Translations under genes and position numbers: made by a program | Notes under the pieces: model-generated | The model's database searches: none | What the model saw: only the letters and a program-made list of their open reading frames with translations | Told to the model about the DNA's origin: nothing | From: JAXDMK01 sp963765955 | GTDB lineage: Bacteria; Actinomycetota; Acidimicrobiia; Acidimicrobiales; AC-14 | DNA: 64,000 nucleotides | NCBI GenBank assembly: GCA_963765955.1 | Contig: CAVXYA010000010.1 | Span: forward strand, 310,001 to 374,000 | Direction of reading: 5' to 3' | Shown here: positions 1-8,430 of the stretch, one piece after another | Layout of the letters: every line of letters starts with the position of its first letter | Numbering within the stretch: position 1 is the stretch's first letter

Positions 1-1
1 G

Positions 2-415
2 GCCGAGGCCGACGTCGAGGCCGACAGCGAGGACGAAGCCGTCTCCGACTCAGGCATGGTCTGGCCCGCGTCGGGCGCCGTGACTTCGGGGTTCGGGATG
101 CGGTGGGGACGGCTCCATTCCGGCATTGACATCGGGGCCGGCTACGGCGCGCCCATCCGGGCCGCCCAGAGCGGGACGGTGATCCTCGCCGGCTACAACG
201 GCGGGTACGGGAACTGCGTGGTCATCGACCACGGCGGAGGGTTGAGCACCCTGTACGGCCACATGAGCAGCGTCGACGCGTCCGAGGGGCAGTCCGTCGA
301 CGCCGGCGACTACATCGGCGACGTCGGGAGCTCCGGGAACTCGACCGGTCCCCACCTCCACTTCGAGACCAGGATCGGCGGCGACGCCGAGAACCCGATG
401 CGGTACCTGCCCTAG
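2..415 (+). CDS. M23 family (LytM-type) metallopeptidase, C-terminal part
   Basis: The reading frame is open to the left edge, so the N-terminus lies outside the window. The visible part starts with an acidic Glu/Asp/Ala stretch followed by a complete LytM domain. HSGIDI holds the first zinc ligands and HLHFE the last one, with the usual glycine-rich GNSTGPH loop between them. The family cuts peptide cross-links in peptidoglycan, or acts as a catalytically dead activator. Here the metal-binding residues look intact, so a periplasmic or exported endopeptidase is likely. The acidic stretch is probably a linker to an unseen signal or coiled-coil region. Confidence 0.9.
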   Translation, partial: AEADVEADSEDEAVSDSGMVWPASGAVTSGFGMRWGRLHSGIDIGAGYGAPIRAAQSGTVILAGYNGGYGNCVVIDHGGGLSTLYGHMSSVDASEGQSVDAGDYIGDVGSSGNSTGPHLHFETRIGGDAENPMRYLP

Positions 416-511
416 CGAGTCCGAACGCGTCTCGCCCGGGCGACCGGGCGCCGTCGCAGGTAACATCGCCCCGCGTTTGCGGGCGGTGGACCGCACGCTT
501 GGGGGACGGCG

Positions 512-1051
512 GTGCCTGAGGACCAAGAGACGACGGATCAGTGGCGGAAGGTGGCGGCGCGAGGTGTCCGGGCGGTCTTCGAGTCGGTCGTGGCCAAGGT
601 CGTCGCGTCCGTGCTGGTCGGTGTGATGTTCGGCGCCGCCGTTGGTCGGGCGACGGTCGACGACAAGGCGACGAAGGGTCTGTTCGCGGAGATCGAGCAT
701 GTCGTTTCGAGGGACGGCGGCCGCGGGTTGGGCCGGGACGTCCGGGTGTCGGGCACTGCCACCCCGGCTCTCCCGACGGGATTCGAGATGCGGTACGCGG
801 TGATGGGAGACACCTTCTGGTACCCGCTCGATCGCGCCCTCATGGTGGTCGACGGCCACTGGGAGCTGGATGATTCCCTGGGATCAGTCGACGATCCCAC
901 TCTGTTCACCCTGGCGATCATCTTCGGCAAGACCAGCGATTTCACGTCCTGGAGCGCAGGTGAACGAGCGTCCGACCGAGGACTGGCCACTGGACCGACC
1001 GACCATGGGCTGTACGTCCTCGCCGACCGCCGCGTCAGGCGGGTCCGCTAG
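512..1051 (+). CDS. hypothetical protein with one N-terminal membrane segment
   Basis: This 179-residue protein starts at GTG 512. A hydrophobic stretch at about residues 27-45 (AKVVASVLVGVMFGAAVG) is likely a signal anchor, and the rest would lie outside the membrane. Codon use and frame length support a real gene, but I recognise no domain. The soluble part has repeated Gly/Asp turns and aromatic residues around FWYPLDRALMVVDGHWELDD, which suggests a beta-rich fold. It follows the peptidase on the same strand after about 95 bases. Function is unknown. Confidence 0.6.
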   Translation: MPEDQETTDQWRKVAARGVRAVFESVVAKVVASVLVGVMFGAAVGRATVDDKATKGLFAEIEHVVSRDGGRGLGRDVRVSGTATPALPTGFEMRYAVMGDTFWYPLDRALMVVDGHWELDDSLGSVDDPTLFTLAIIFGKTSDFTSWSAGERASDRGLATGPTDHGLYVLADRRVRRVR

Positions 1052-1057
1052 CGGCGC

Positions 1058-1315
1058 CTACAGGTGCTCGGCGGCTGCCTTCTCCACTGCCGCGTGGATG
1101 TCGGCCCACTCGGTGCCCGGCACCCGGGTGACCGTGACGAAGCTCTTGACGCCAAAGATCGAGGCCACGCCGGGGGTCTCGAACACGGCCGCCGCGAAGG
1201 GGTTCCCGGCGGCCGCCTCCGCGCTCTTGAAGTTGATGGTGGACGGCAGGGTGGTGTCGAGGTCGTACTTGGTCGCGTCCGGGTTGGGGGTCGACGACGG
1301 GGAAACGGTGGCCAT
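1058..1315 (-). CDS. small NifU N-terminal-like (Nfu_N) domain protein
   Basis: This 85-residue protein starts at the ATG on the reverse strand at 1315; upstream codons in the same frame run through antisense sequence. The pattern (YDLDTTLPS, then NPFAAAVFETPGVASIFGVKSFVTV, then a C-terminal helix) matches the Nfu_N domain that precedes the Fe-S scaffold domain in Nfu proteins. Here it stands alone, with no CxxC domain. Standalone copies are common in actinobacteria, and a role in Fe-S cluster handling is inference from the family only. It is divergent from the SirB1-like gene, with starts 51 bases apart. Confidence 0.75.
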   Translation of the reverse strand: MATVSPSSTPNPDATKYDLDTTLPSTINFKSAEAAAGNPFAAAVFETPGVASIFGVKSFVTVTRVPGTEWADIHAAVEKAAAEHL

Positions 1316-1366
1316 GTCCGCGATGCTATGTCGAATCCCCCGCCACACCGGCGGTACCGTCGGGTC

Positions 1367-2150
1367 ATGGGTCCCACCGCCAGGTTCACCCAGCTGGTGC
1401 AGGGTCCCGAGGACCAGCTGGCCCTCGACGAGGCCGCCCTGCTCATCGCCGCCCACGCCTATCCCGACCTCGACGTCGACCGGGAGCTGGCCCGTCTCGA
1501 CACCCTGGCCGCCGGTTGCCCGGAGCCCACCCTCGAGGGCTGGCGCGACCATCTCTTCGTCGAGCTGGGCTTCACGGGCGACACCGAGCGCTACTACGAC
1601 GCCCGCAACTCGTTCCTCAACGACGTCCTCGACTCCCGCCGGGGGCTGCCCATCACCCTGTCGGTGGTGGGCATCGAGGTCGGCCGCCGCCTGGGCCTGC
1701 GCTTCGACGGCATCGGGATGCCGGGCCACTTCCTGCTCCGCCTGGCCGACGCGCCCGAGACCTTCGTCGACCCCTTCCAGGGGGGCGCCCTGCTCGACCG
1801 GCTGGGCTGCGTCCAGCGCTTCAACGCGGTCAACCCGCCTGCCCTTCCCTTCCTCGGCACCTACCTCGAACCGGTCGGGTCCGCGGGCCATCCTGGGCCG
1901 CATCCTGCAGAACCTGAAGGGCGTGTACACCCGCCAGGGCAACACCGACGGCCTGCGCTGGGTGTTCGACCTGCGCCTGGCCATCCCCGGCACGCCGCCG
2001 CTCGAGCGGCGCGACGGCGCCCGCCTCCAGGCCGCCGGCGGCCGGTTCGACGTGGCCGCCGACCAGCTCGAGGACCTGGCCGACTCCCTGCCCGACTCCG
2101 CCGACGACCTCCTCACCGAGGCCCGTGCCCTCCGGGCCCGGTTGAACTAA
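1367..2150 (+). CDS. SirB1-family transglutaminase-like protein, frameshifted
   Basis: The protein starts at ATG 1367 (MGPTARFTQLV). It shows the SirB1 transglutaminase-like core, including YYDARNSFLNDVLDSR, GLPITLSVVGIEV and GMPGHFLLR. The C-terminal part, beginning AILGRILQNLKGVYTRQ and ending near 2150, is in a different frame. The switch lies at about 1880-1890, at cgggtccgcgg. Joined, the two parts give a normal-length family member, so a one-base indel in the sequence is likely. The family is widespread and its biochemical role is not settled; the cysteine protease-like fold is known, the substrate is not. Confidence 0.8.
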
Positions 2151-2281
2151 CTCTGGGCGCCCTGACGATGCGGATAAGTTTGGATTTGAGTTAGCGCGTC
2201 GGCCGCCCCCGGCGGGGTTGCCGTCCGGTGGACCTTACGAGGCAGTGCTCCATCTATTCCGTGGATGACGGGGACCCGGAG

Positions 2282-2398
2282 GCCGGCGATGGTGGACAGG
2301 CGCCCGCCGATGATGGCCCGGGCCGGGCCCCGGTCCTCGATGGTCCGGGCCCAGCTCGCATTGTGGGCCCGGACGAGCGGAGAAGACGCCAAGGCCGA
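2282..2398 (-). pseudogene. possible remnant of a short conserved actinobacterial ORF
   Basis: On the minus strand a short stretch reads AHNASWARTIEDRGPARA. This resembles the (A)AH..WA...DR..RTAPAR segment of a small conserved protein found in many actinobacterial genomes. No intact frame extends from it: the expected FERE and ARKAYF segments are absent. The rest of the 2151-2637 interval holds no convincing gene on either strand. I regard this as a decayed fragment with low confidence; a chance match cannot be excluded. Confidence 0.2.
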
Positions 2399-2637
2399 CC
2401 TCGGCTCGCCGGAAATGCTGCCGTAGGTCGGTGGCGCAGCTTCTCGCGGTGGCGCCGGACTCCCGCGCGAGGAAGCGGGGGCTGGCCAGGCGGGCCTTGA
2501 CGAAGCGTCGCGGGACGACGGTCGTGCACGCGGACAGGGGTACCTCCATTCTCGGGCTCCCATTCCGATCTCGAGCCACTCTGTGGCAAGGGGTCTGTTC
2601 CCGGCCTGGCCTGCCTCGCGACCACTACGCTCGGGGG

Positions 2638-2841
2638 ATGGCCCAGGGACCAGACGACTCTCGGAGTTCATACGATGACCCCAGCTTCGACAAGTGGGTC
2701 GCCGACCTCGGTGGGCCGGAGGCCGTCGTCGCCATGGTTGAGTCCGTCCGGCGTCAGGTCGCGGATGGCTCGCTCGTTGGGTTCACCGACAAGGACGAGT
2801 TTCTGGCCCACTTGCGGCGCGGTGACCGCCGGTCGGCGTGA
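2638..2841 (+). CDS. putative antitoxin of a RelE/ParE-like pair
   Basis: This 67-residue acidic protein starts at ATG 2638 and contains YDDPSFDKWVADLGGPEAVVAM followed by a helix and a short FTDKDEFLAHLRRGD tail. It overlaps the downstream toxin-like gene by four bases (GTGA at 2838-2841), typical of a co-translated toxin-antitoxin operon. No classic ribbon-helix-helix or AbrB motif is obvious, so its assignment rests on position and size. Longer in-frame starts exist upstream but read through low-quality sequence; 2638 is preceded by a purine-rich stretch. Confidence 0.65.
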   Translation: MAQGPDDSRSSYDDPSFDKWVADLGGPEAVVAMVESVRRQVADGSLVGFTDKDEFLAHLRRGDRRSA

Positions 2842-3095
2842 CCTGGCAAATCTTCGTCCGCGCCGCCGCCGAATCAGACCTCGACCGATTAACCAAAGAC
2901 GAGCAGAACGTCGTCACCTCAAGGATGTTCGAGTGGGTCGTGAATGGTCCGCCCCGCCAAACGCCACGCGATGTTCTCGGCGTCGAGATGTTCGATGATC
3001 CGGTACCAGGCGGGTTCGGAATCACCTATGTTGTTGATGAGCAGAACGAGCGAATTCTGGTCGTTCGAATCCGCAAAGGCACCCCGACAGGCTGA
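2838..3095 (+). CDS. RelE/ParE superfamily toxin-like protein
   Basis: This 85-residue protein starts at GTG 2838. It has the RelE/ParE layout: an N-terminal strand (WQIFVRAAAESDLDRL), two helices, then a C-terminal sheet with GGFGITYVVDEQNERILVVRI. Family members either cleave ribosome-bound mRNA (RelE) or block gyrase (ParE); the sequence alone does not decide between them. The gene is translationally coupled to the preceding antitoxin candidate. It is followed by about 110 bases without features and then by an IS110 remnant, so the neighbourhood has seen mobile-element activity. Confidence 0.75.
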   Translation: MTWQIFVRAAAESDLDRLTKDEQNVVTSRMFEWVVNGPPRQTPRDVLGVEMFDDPVPGGFGITYVVDEQNERILVVRIRKGTPTG

Positions 3096-3205
3096 ACCGA
3101 ACGGCGAGTGATCGTGTGTCGGCTACCCCCAGTCGCTCGGCGGGAGGCGATTAGGTTTCCGACTGGGCCGGTGGGAGACGCACCGCCTGCCGAGTCGCGA
3201 GGAGG

Positions 3206-3530
3206 CTACCGGGTGAGCCTGAAGTCGTAGCCCTGAACGATTCGGTGGGGGCTGCCGTTGCAGCTGGCGAAGCTGTGCCGGTCGCTGAACCGGCCACCTC
3301 GCCCACGGGAGAGCGGGCGGCGTAACGGGGCGACCCCGAACAGGCGGGTCGGGTTGGTCGGCGCTTTGGCCACGGCATCCGTGATCTGACGGGTCACCTC
3401 TGCGGCCCGGCGTCGATGCTGACGAGGTCGGCAACGCAGTCGGTCACCAGCATGCGGCGCAGCTTGCCGACCTCGTCCCGGGGTCGGATGCGGCCCAGGA
3501 TCTTCTTGGCCTTCTTCGCCGTGAGCGACC
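3206..3530 (-). pseudogene. decayed IS110-family transposase fragment
   Basis: On the minus strand, one frame (about 3397-3530) reads LTAKKAKKILGRIRPRD followed by GKLRRML, which matches the central segment of IS110 transposases. A second frame (3206-3403) continues with ITDAVAKAPTNPTRLFGVAP and RFSDRHSFASCNGS, matching the Transposase_20 region (FGVGP ... RF..R..FAAYNG). The DEDD catalytic N-terminus and the far C-terminus are missing. Two frames are needed and no terminal repeats were seen, so this is a dead remnant. The rest of 3096-3640 holds no other gene that I can support. Confidence 0.6.
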
Positions 3531-3642
3531 GCGAAGCAAACAGTCGACGAAACCATCCATGGAAGCCGGACTGGCGGCCCCTGCTGGAAAGCCCCGCCGG
3601 ACATAAGATGCACCCCACGAGAGTCGCGTTAGCGCGGGAAGG

Positions 3643-4215
3643 ATGAGTGACATGAGTACCTTGCCGGCTCGTTCCGTCCGTGGTCGTCCACTGGCCGCGG
3701 CCGCGGCGCTGCTCATGGCACTGATGACCGGCGGCTCGGCGGCGGCCGCCGCCCTCCCGACGCCAACCGTGCCTGCGAACCTGCAGGTGCCCGCGGGGAA
3801 CGTCCTGTACCTCGTGGGCCACGCCCGTGGGTACCAGATCTACACCTGCCAGGCTCAGCCGAGCGGGTTCGCCTGGGTGCTGCGCGAGCCCTGGGCCGGC
3901 CTGGTCGACGACACCGGCAACTATGTCGCCCTTCACTACGCAGGACCCACGTGGCGAGCGCCGGACGGCAGCGCCGTCGTGGCCGCAAGGATCGCCGGCG
4001 CGCCTGCCCCCTCGGCCACTGCGATCCCGTGGCTACTGCTCCAGGCCACGTCCACCAGCGGCCCGCCCGGAGGGAAGTTCACGGCGACGACGTTCATCCA
4101 GCGGATCAACACCGCCGGAGGCCTCGCCCCCGCCAGCGGGTGCGACGCGGCCCACGTCGGCGCGACCACGGCCGCGTTCTACACCGCCGACTACTACTTC
4201 TACCGAGCGGGTTGA
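3643..4215 (+). CDS. secreted DUF3455-domain protein
   Basis: This 190-residue protein begins with a signal peptide: basic residues, then the hydrophobic run LAAAAALLMALMTGGSAAAAA, with cleavage likely near residue 37. The mature part has the DUF3455 signature: PAGNVLYLVGHARGYQIYTC near the start, GPTWRAPDGS in the middle, IPWLLLQAT, then FIQRINTAGGLAP, GCD and the final YTADYYFY. DUF3455 proteins are exported beta-rich proteins of unknown function. GTG or ATG starts exist at 3643 and a few codons later (MSDMS); the choice does not change the signal peptide. Confidence 0.85.
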   Translation: MSDMSTLPARSVRGRPLAAAAALLMALMTGGSAAAAALPTPTVPANLQVPAGNVLYLVGHARGYQIYTCQAQPSGFAWVLREPWAGLVDDTGNYVALHYAGPTWRAPDGSAVVAARIAGAPAPSATAIPWLLLQATSTSGPPGGKFTATTFIQRINTAGGLAPASGCDAAHVGATTAAFYTADYYFYRAG

Positions 4216-4243
4216 GCGGCGAGCGGGTCTCGTCCGCTCCTGC

Positions 4244-4630
4244 CTACATCGACTCGGGGTTCCAGGGGGGCGACAGCTGGAAGTAGTTGCCGTCGGGGTC
4301 GGCGAACGTGCACATCTTCATCCCGCCGCCCCCGCCGGGCTCGTAGGGCTCGGCCACGACGTCGGCGCCCAGGCCCTTGATGCGATCGAACTCGCCCTCG
4401 ACATCGGCCGTCGAGAAGTTGAGCATGATGCGCCCGGGCTGCTGGTTCTGGCCCGTCACCTCGCTGTGGGGACCGATGGCCATGCTGCCGTCGCCCACCT
4501 TGAAGCCGAACCAGCCGTTGTCCTCGTCGCTCCAGTCCGGGTTCGGCGCACCCAGGACCTTGGAGTAGAAGTCGGCCAACCGCTTCGAGTCCTCCGACCC
4601 CAGCATGATGTTGTTCAGATTCAAGGCCAT
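4244..4630 (-). CDS. VOC family (glyoxalase/bleomycin resistance-like) protein
   Basis: This 128-residue protein starts at the reverse-strand ATG 4630. It has the two beta-alpha-beta-beta-beta modules of the vicinal oxygen chelate fold: LNNIMLGSEDSKRLADFYSKVLG at the N-terminus and the closing FADPDGNYFQLSPPW. The substrate cannot be read from the sequence. Family members include glyoxalases, dioxygenases and drug-binding proteins. A longer in-frame extension exists, but it runs into the neighbouring intergenic sequence and lacks similarity to the family. It is divergent from the RibD-like gene at 4755. Confidence 0.85.
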   Translation of the reverse strand: MALNLNNIMLGSEDSKRLADFYSKVLGAPNPDWSDEDNGWFGFKVGDGSMAIGPHSEVTGQNQQPGRIMLNFSTADVEGEFDRIKGLGADVVAEPYEPGGGGGMKMCTFADPDGNYFQLSPPWNPESM

Positions 4631-4754
4631 CGCTCCTCCTCGGGTTTCTCTCTCCCCAGTGTCGTACGTCGGACGGTCCGGCGCTGTCCGCCGGCGCCGG
4701 CGATGACTTGCCCCTCCGGCGATCGTCTGATCCTTGACCGGACGGGAGGAAGCC

Positions 4755-5348
4755 ATGACGAAGGTGATCGCCGACATTTCCATGTCGCTCGACGGGTTCG
4801 TCACCGGGCCCGACCCCGACCTCGAGCACGGCTTGGGCCACGGGGGCGAGCCGCTGCATACGTGGGCCGTGGACAGCACCGACGAGGTCGACGTGGAGGT
4901 CCTCCGGTCGACAACCGAGGCCACCGGCGCGGTGGTGATGGGCCGGCGCCTCTTCGACATCGTGGACGGCCCCCTCGGCTGGAGCGACGAGATGGGCTAC
5001 GGCGCCGGCCTGGCCGGGACGCCACCATTCTTCGTGGTCACCCACTCGGCGCCGGACGACTTCAGGCTCAACCTGGACTTCACCTTCGTGACCGACGGGC
5101 TGCCGGAGGCCATCGCCCGGGCCCGGGCCGCCGCCGGGGCGAAGGACGTGATCGTGATGGGCGGGGCCGACGTGGTACGCCAGTGCGTCGACCAGGGCCT
5201 GGCCGACGAGCTGCGGCTGCATCTCGCACCGATCGTCCTCGGTGGAGGCACCCCGCTCTTCGCCGGGAGCGGACGGCGCCAGCTCGTGCAGCAAGCCGTC
5301 CGCGTGTCCTCGACTGCCACCCACCTCACCTACGAGGTCACCCGTTAG
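4755..5348 (+). CDS. dihydrofolate reductase family protein (RibD C-terminal domain)
   Basis: The start is ATG 4755, nine bases after a GGGAGG ribosome binding site. The 197-residue protein opens with MTKVIADISMSLDGFVTGPD, the typical start of this family. It continues with GAVVMGRRLFD, FFVVTHSAP, a KDVIVMGGADVVRQCVDQGLADELRL segment and the closing PIVLGGGTPLF. These are the NADPH-binding elements of the RibD/DHFR fold. Standalone members are reductases of uncertain substrate and are rarely true riboflavin enzymes. The gene is divergent from the VOC protein. Confidence 0.88.
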   Translation: MTKVIADISMSLDGFVTGPDPDLEHGLGHGGEPLHTWAVDSTDEVDVEVLRSTTEATGAVVMGRRLFDIVDGPLGWSDEMGYGAGLAGTPPFFVVTHSAPDDFRLNLDFTFVTDGLPEAIARARAAAGAKDVIVMGGADVVRQCVDQGLADELRLHLAPIVLGGGTPLFAGSGRRQLVQQAVRVSSTATHLTYEVTR

Positions 5349-5351
5349 CCA

Positions 5352-5921
5352 CTACGGGTAGAGCGTGGTCCCCGCGTCGAGCATGGCGACGAACTTCTCG
5401 ATGCGCCGGGCTCGGGTCTCGGGTCGCTTGGCCTCCTGGATGCGGTAGAGGATGGCGTAGCGGTTCTGGCTGGTCAGCGTGGCGAAGCAGGCGGCCGCGG
5501 CCGGATGGTCGTCGAGGGAAGCCTGGAGGTCGGGTGGGACGGTCGCCTTGCTCGGCGAGTCGTAGGCCGCGTCCCACCGGCCGTCCGCCTGTGCCCGCTC
5601 AATCTCGGCCCGGCCGGCCGGCCGCATGCGGCCCTCCTCGATGAGCCGCTCGACCTTGTCCCGGTTGACCTTCGACCAGGTGCTGCGCCGGCGGCGGGGC
5701 GTGAACCGTTGGAGGAACCACTGGTCGTCGAACCTCTCCCGGCGGCCGTCGATCCACCCGAAGCACAGGGCCCCCTCGAGGGCCTCGGCGAAGGTGACGG
5801 TCGGGATGCCGGACGCCTTCTTGGCGATCTTCACCCACACGCCGTCGGCGGCGGCGTGCTGTTCGTCGAGCCACGCCTCCCACGCCGCCGGCGACTCGAA
5901 GGCGATGACCGGATCGTCCAT
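5352..5921 (-). CDS. YdeI/OmpD-associated family protein
   Basis: This 189-residue protein starts at the reverse-strand ATG 5921 (MDDPVIAFESPAAWEAWLDE); a GTG four codons upstream is an alternative. It contains the family hallmarks GVWVKIAKKASG, EALEGALCFGWIDGRRE, WFLQRFTPRRRRSTWSKVNRDKVERL and the C-terminal NRYAILYRIQEAKRPETRARRIEKFVAML. The family is linked to bacteriocin tolerance in some reports but the molecular role is unclear. It is convergent with the RibD-like gene, with ends only 3 bases apart. Confidence 0.88.
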   Translation of the reverse strand: MDDPVIAFESPAAWEAWLDEQHAAADGVWVKIAKKASGIPTVTFAEALEGALCFGWIDGRRERFDDQWFLQRFTPRRRRSTWSKVNRDKVERLIEEGRMRPAGRAEIERAQADGRWDAAYDSPSKATVPPDLQASLDDHPAAAACFATLTSQNRYAILYRIQEAKRPETRARRIEKFVAMLDAGTTLYP

Positions 5922-5937
5922 GGTCCCGTTCACCCTG

Positions 5938-8430
5938 TCACACAGCCAGTTGGCGGCTCGCAACGGGTGGCTCGCGCCCGGCGAGGGCCCAGCCGGCGAG
6001 GGTGGCCGAGATGGGGAGGCCGATGCCGATGACGAGGAGGTGGACGACGGGTACGCGAGCGGGCTCGTCCAGGTACCCCACGGTGAGCACGGTGAAGGCG
6101 GCGGCGGTGCCGAGGACGACACCGAGGGCGGCGAGGGCTCCGGCGGTGACGGCGGTGAGGGTTCGGCGGGTGATGCTGGTGGCTCCGGTCGCGGTCAGGG
6201 CCCGCAGCTCCGGGGCGGCTTCGCTGCGGATCAGGCCGACCGTCATGGCCAGGACCCCGAGGCCGAGGAGCACGCCCACCGCCGTGGCCCCCGACCGGAG
6301 CCTCGACAGGCCCGCCTGGCCATGGCGGGCCTCGACCGTGAGCCCGCCCCCGGCCGCCAGGTCCTGGGCCGCAGCGAGCTGTTCGTCGGTCACCGGGCCC
6401 CGGGTCTGGATCAGCCATCGGCCCGATCCGGTGGTCTGCCAGCCCCGGCGGCGCAGCTCCTCGGGGGTGACGAACGTGCCCGGGACGGAGGTGTAGCTCG
6501 GCTCGACGGTCTCGGCATCGGTGACCGGCTCCACCTTGCGTCGGTCGGAGCCGGCCGGCTGGGCCACGCCCAGGATGCCGAGTTGCCCCGACTCGACAGT
6601 GACGAAGTCGGTCGCCGGGCCGAGGCCCTCGAGGTCGAGTCCGTACGGCGCGAGCAGCGCCGGGGTGGCGACGTAGAGCAGGCTCAGGTCCCGCCACCCG
6701 TCGTCGGTCCGCGTCACCAGCGTGACTGCGAGGCGACCCTCGGGGGTGGGTTCGTACTCCAACCCGGGATCGAGGGCGACCTCGAGCTCGGTGACACCCA
6801 CCGCGTCGACGGCGGCCGCCAACCCGTCGAGTTGGGCCCGCATGGCGTCGAGCTCGGCCTGCTCGGGGACGAAGGGCCCGTCGAAGGCGCCGCGGACGAG
6901 AACCCGGTCGGCCGGAAGGTTGCCGATGGCGTTGCTGCGCTCGGCGGCGGTGGCGGCCATCACGACCGCCATCGGGATGGCCAATGCCATGACGATGGCG
7001 GCCAGGGCGGCGCCGGAGCGGGCCTGGTACCGGGCCAAGTCGCGCAGGGCGAGCCGGGCCGCGATCGGCAACGGCGCCGCCCGGGAGCCGAGGAACCGCA
7101 GCGCCAGGGGGCAGGCGAGCAGGATCCCGACGATCGTGGCCACGGTGCCGACGCCCAGGAGGCCCACATCGCCCCAATGGACCTGAGCCTCGTCGGCCAC
7201 GTCGCCGGCCAGGGCCAGGCTCACCACGCCGGTCCCGATGAGGAGGGCCGACGCGGTGGCCGAACGGCGAGCCGCCCGGAGCCGGGGAGGCCGACCCGAC
7301 AATGCCTGCACGATCGACGTGCGGGCCGCCACCCGGGCCGGCCACCACGCAGCCCCGGTGGCGGCCGCCACCGCCAGCGCCATCCCGGCTGCGACCACCC
7401 ACCATGGGATGTCGAACCGCTCGAGGCGGTACCCGGCGGCCGCTTCGATGCGGGGCTCGGCCGCGATCCAGCCCGTGACCCCGACGATGGCGCCCGCGAC
7501 GGCTGCGGCGGCGCCGACCACCGCGCCGTTAGCGACCACGGCCAGCCGGAGGTGCCGTTCGGTGGCACCCACGGCGGCCAGCAGGCCCAGCTGACGCTGG
7601 CGACGCTGGGCGATCACGACGAATCCGGCCGCCGCCAGCAGGCCGATGAACAGCAGCGCCACGATCGCCACGCCGAGCACCGATGCCGCGGCGAAGACGC
7701 CCTCGTTCGACGTTCCCCGGACACCTATCTGCCGATTGCCGCCGCCCGGCGGCCGGAACGACATGACCCGCTCGGTGGCGGCATCGACGAGGACCGTCGC
7801 CGACGTCCACCCGGTGTCGTCGGTGGGTGCCAACAGCACGAACTCGTCGTGCAGATCGCTGGGATTCTCCACGATGCCGACGACGGTGCGGGTGGTTCCG
7901 TCCAGGCTCATCGTGGCCCCGACGTGGAGGGTGAGGTCGTCCGCGATGCGGTCGGTCGCCGCCACCTCACCGGCGGTGGTGGGATACCGCCCTGCCCGCA
8001 GGGCCAGCAGGGGGGCTCCATACGGTCCTCGGGGATCCTGGGTGCGGTAGTCGAGTGGTTCGAACCGCCCGGGCACGGGGACCTGCCGGTGGCCGATCGC
8101 GTCGATCGTGCCGAACCACTCCCGGGCGGCGGCGATGTCGGCCACCCGCCGGTCGGTGTCGGGCCCCTCGAACCGGAAGAGATGGTTGCCGGCGCCGAAC
8201 TCGGCGTTGCCGGGCACCGGAGCCAGGTTGTAGGCGGCCGTCGCGAAACCGATGGCGGCCGCCACCGCCACCGTCAGGAGGGCCAGCACCAGGATCTGCT
8301 GCCGCCACCCTCGCCGGACCAGCCGCACACCCCATCGCAGGACCGCCCGGCGGGCGGGAACGCCGCCGCCGACGCCCGCTCGCGCCGGGCCAGGCCTCGT
8401 CCGCTCGGCGACGGTTCCCGTCGCTCTCAC
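5938..8430 (-). CDS. ABC transporter permease with two FtsX-like domains
   Basis: This 830-residue protein starts at GTG 8430, overlapping the ATPase stop by four bases. An N-terminal membrane segment (QQILVLALLTVAVAAAIGF) is followed by a large extracytoplasmic region and a first FtsX module (VLGVAIVALLFIGLLAAAGFV, RRQRQLGLLAAVGAT). A second extracytoplasmic region and a C-terminal FtsX module (GVLLGLGVLAMTVGLIRSEA, ELRALTATGAT) follow. The double-FtsX layout is typical of exporters that act on lipoproteins, peptides or antibiotics. It forms a PadR-ATPase-permease operon, a common self-regulated export arrangement. The substrate is unknown. Confidence 0.9.
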   Translation of the reverse strand: MRATGTVAERTRPGPARAGVGGGVPARRAVLRWGVRLVRRGWRQQILVLALLTVAVAAAIGFATAAYNLAPVPGNAEFGAGNHLFRFEGPDTDRRVADIAAAREWFGTIDAIGHRQVPVPGRFEPLDYRTQDPRGPYGAPLLALRAGRYPTTAGEVAATDRIADDLTLHVGATMSLDGTTRTVVGIVENPSDLHDEFVLLAPTDDTGWTSATVLVDAATERVMSFRPPGGGNRQIGVRGTSNEGVFAAASVLGVAIVALLFIGLLAAAGFVVIAQRRQRQLGLLAAVGATERHLRLAVVANGAVVGAAAAVAGAIVGVTGWIAAEPRIEAAAGYRLERFDIPWWVVAAGMALAVAAATGAAWWPARVAARTSIVQALSGRPPRLRAARRSATASALLIGTGVVSLALAGDVADEAQVHWGDVGLLGVGTVATIVGILLACPLALRFLGSRAAPLPIAARLALRDLARYQARSGAALAAIVMALAIPMAVVMAATAAERSNAIGNLPADRVLVRGAFDGPFVPEQAELDAMRAQLDGLAAAVDAVGVTELEVALDPGLEYEPTPEGRLAVTLVTRTDDGWRDLSLLYVATPALLAPYGLDLEGLGPATDFVTVESGQLGILGVAQPAGSDRRKVEPVTDAETVEPSYTSVPGTFVTPEELRRRGWQTTGSGRWLIQTRGPVTDEQLAAAQDLAAGGGLTVEARHGQAGLSRLRSGATAVGVLLGLGVLAMTVGLIRSEAAPELRALTATGATSITRRTLTAVTAGALAALGVVLGTAAAFTVLTVGYLDEPARVPVVHLLVIGIGLPISATLAGWALAGREPPVASRQLAV

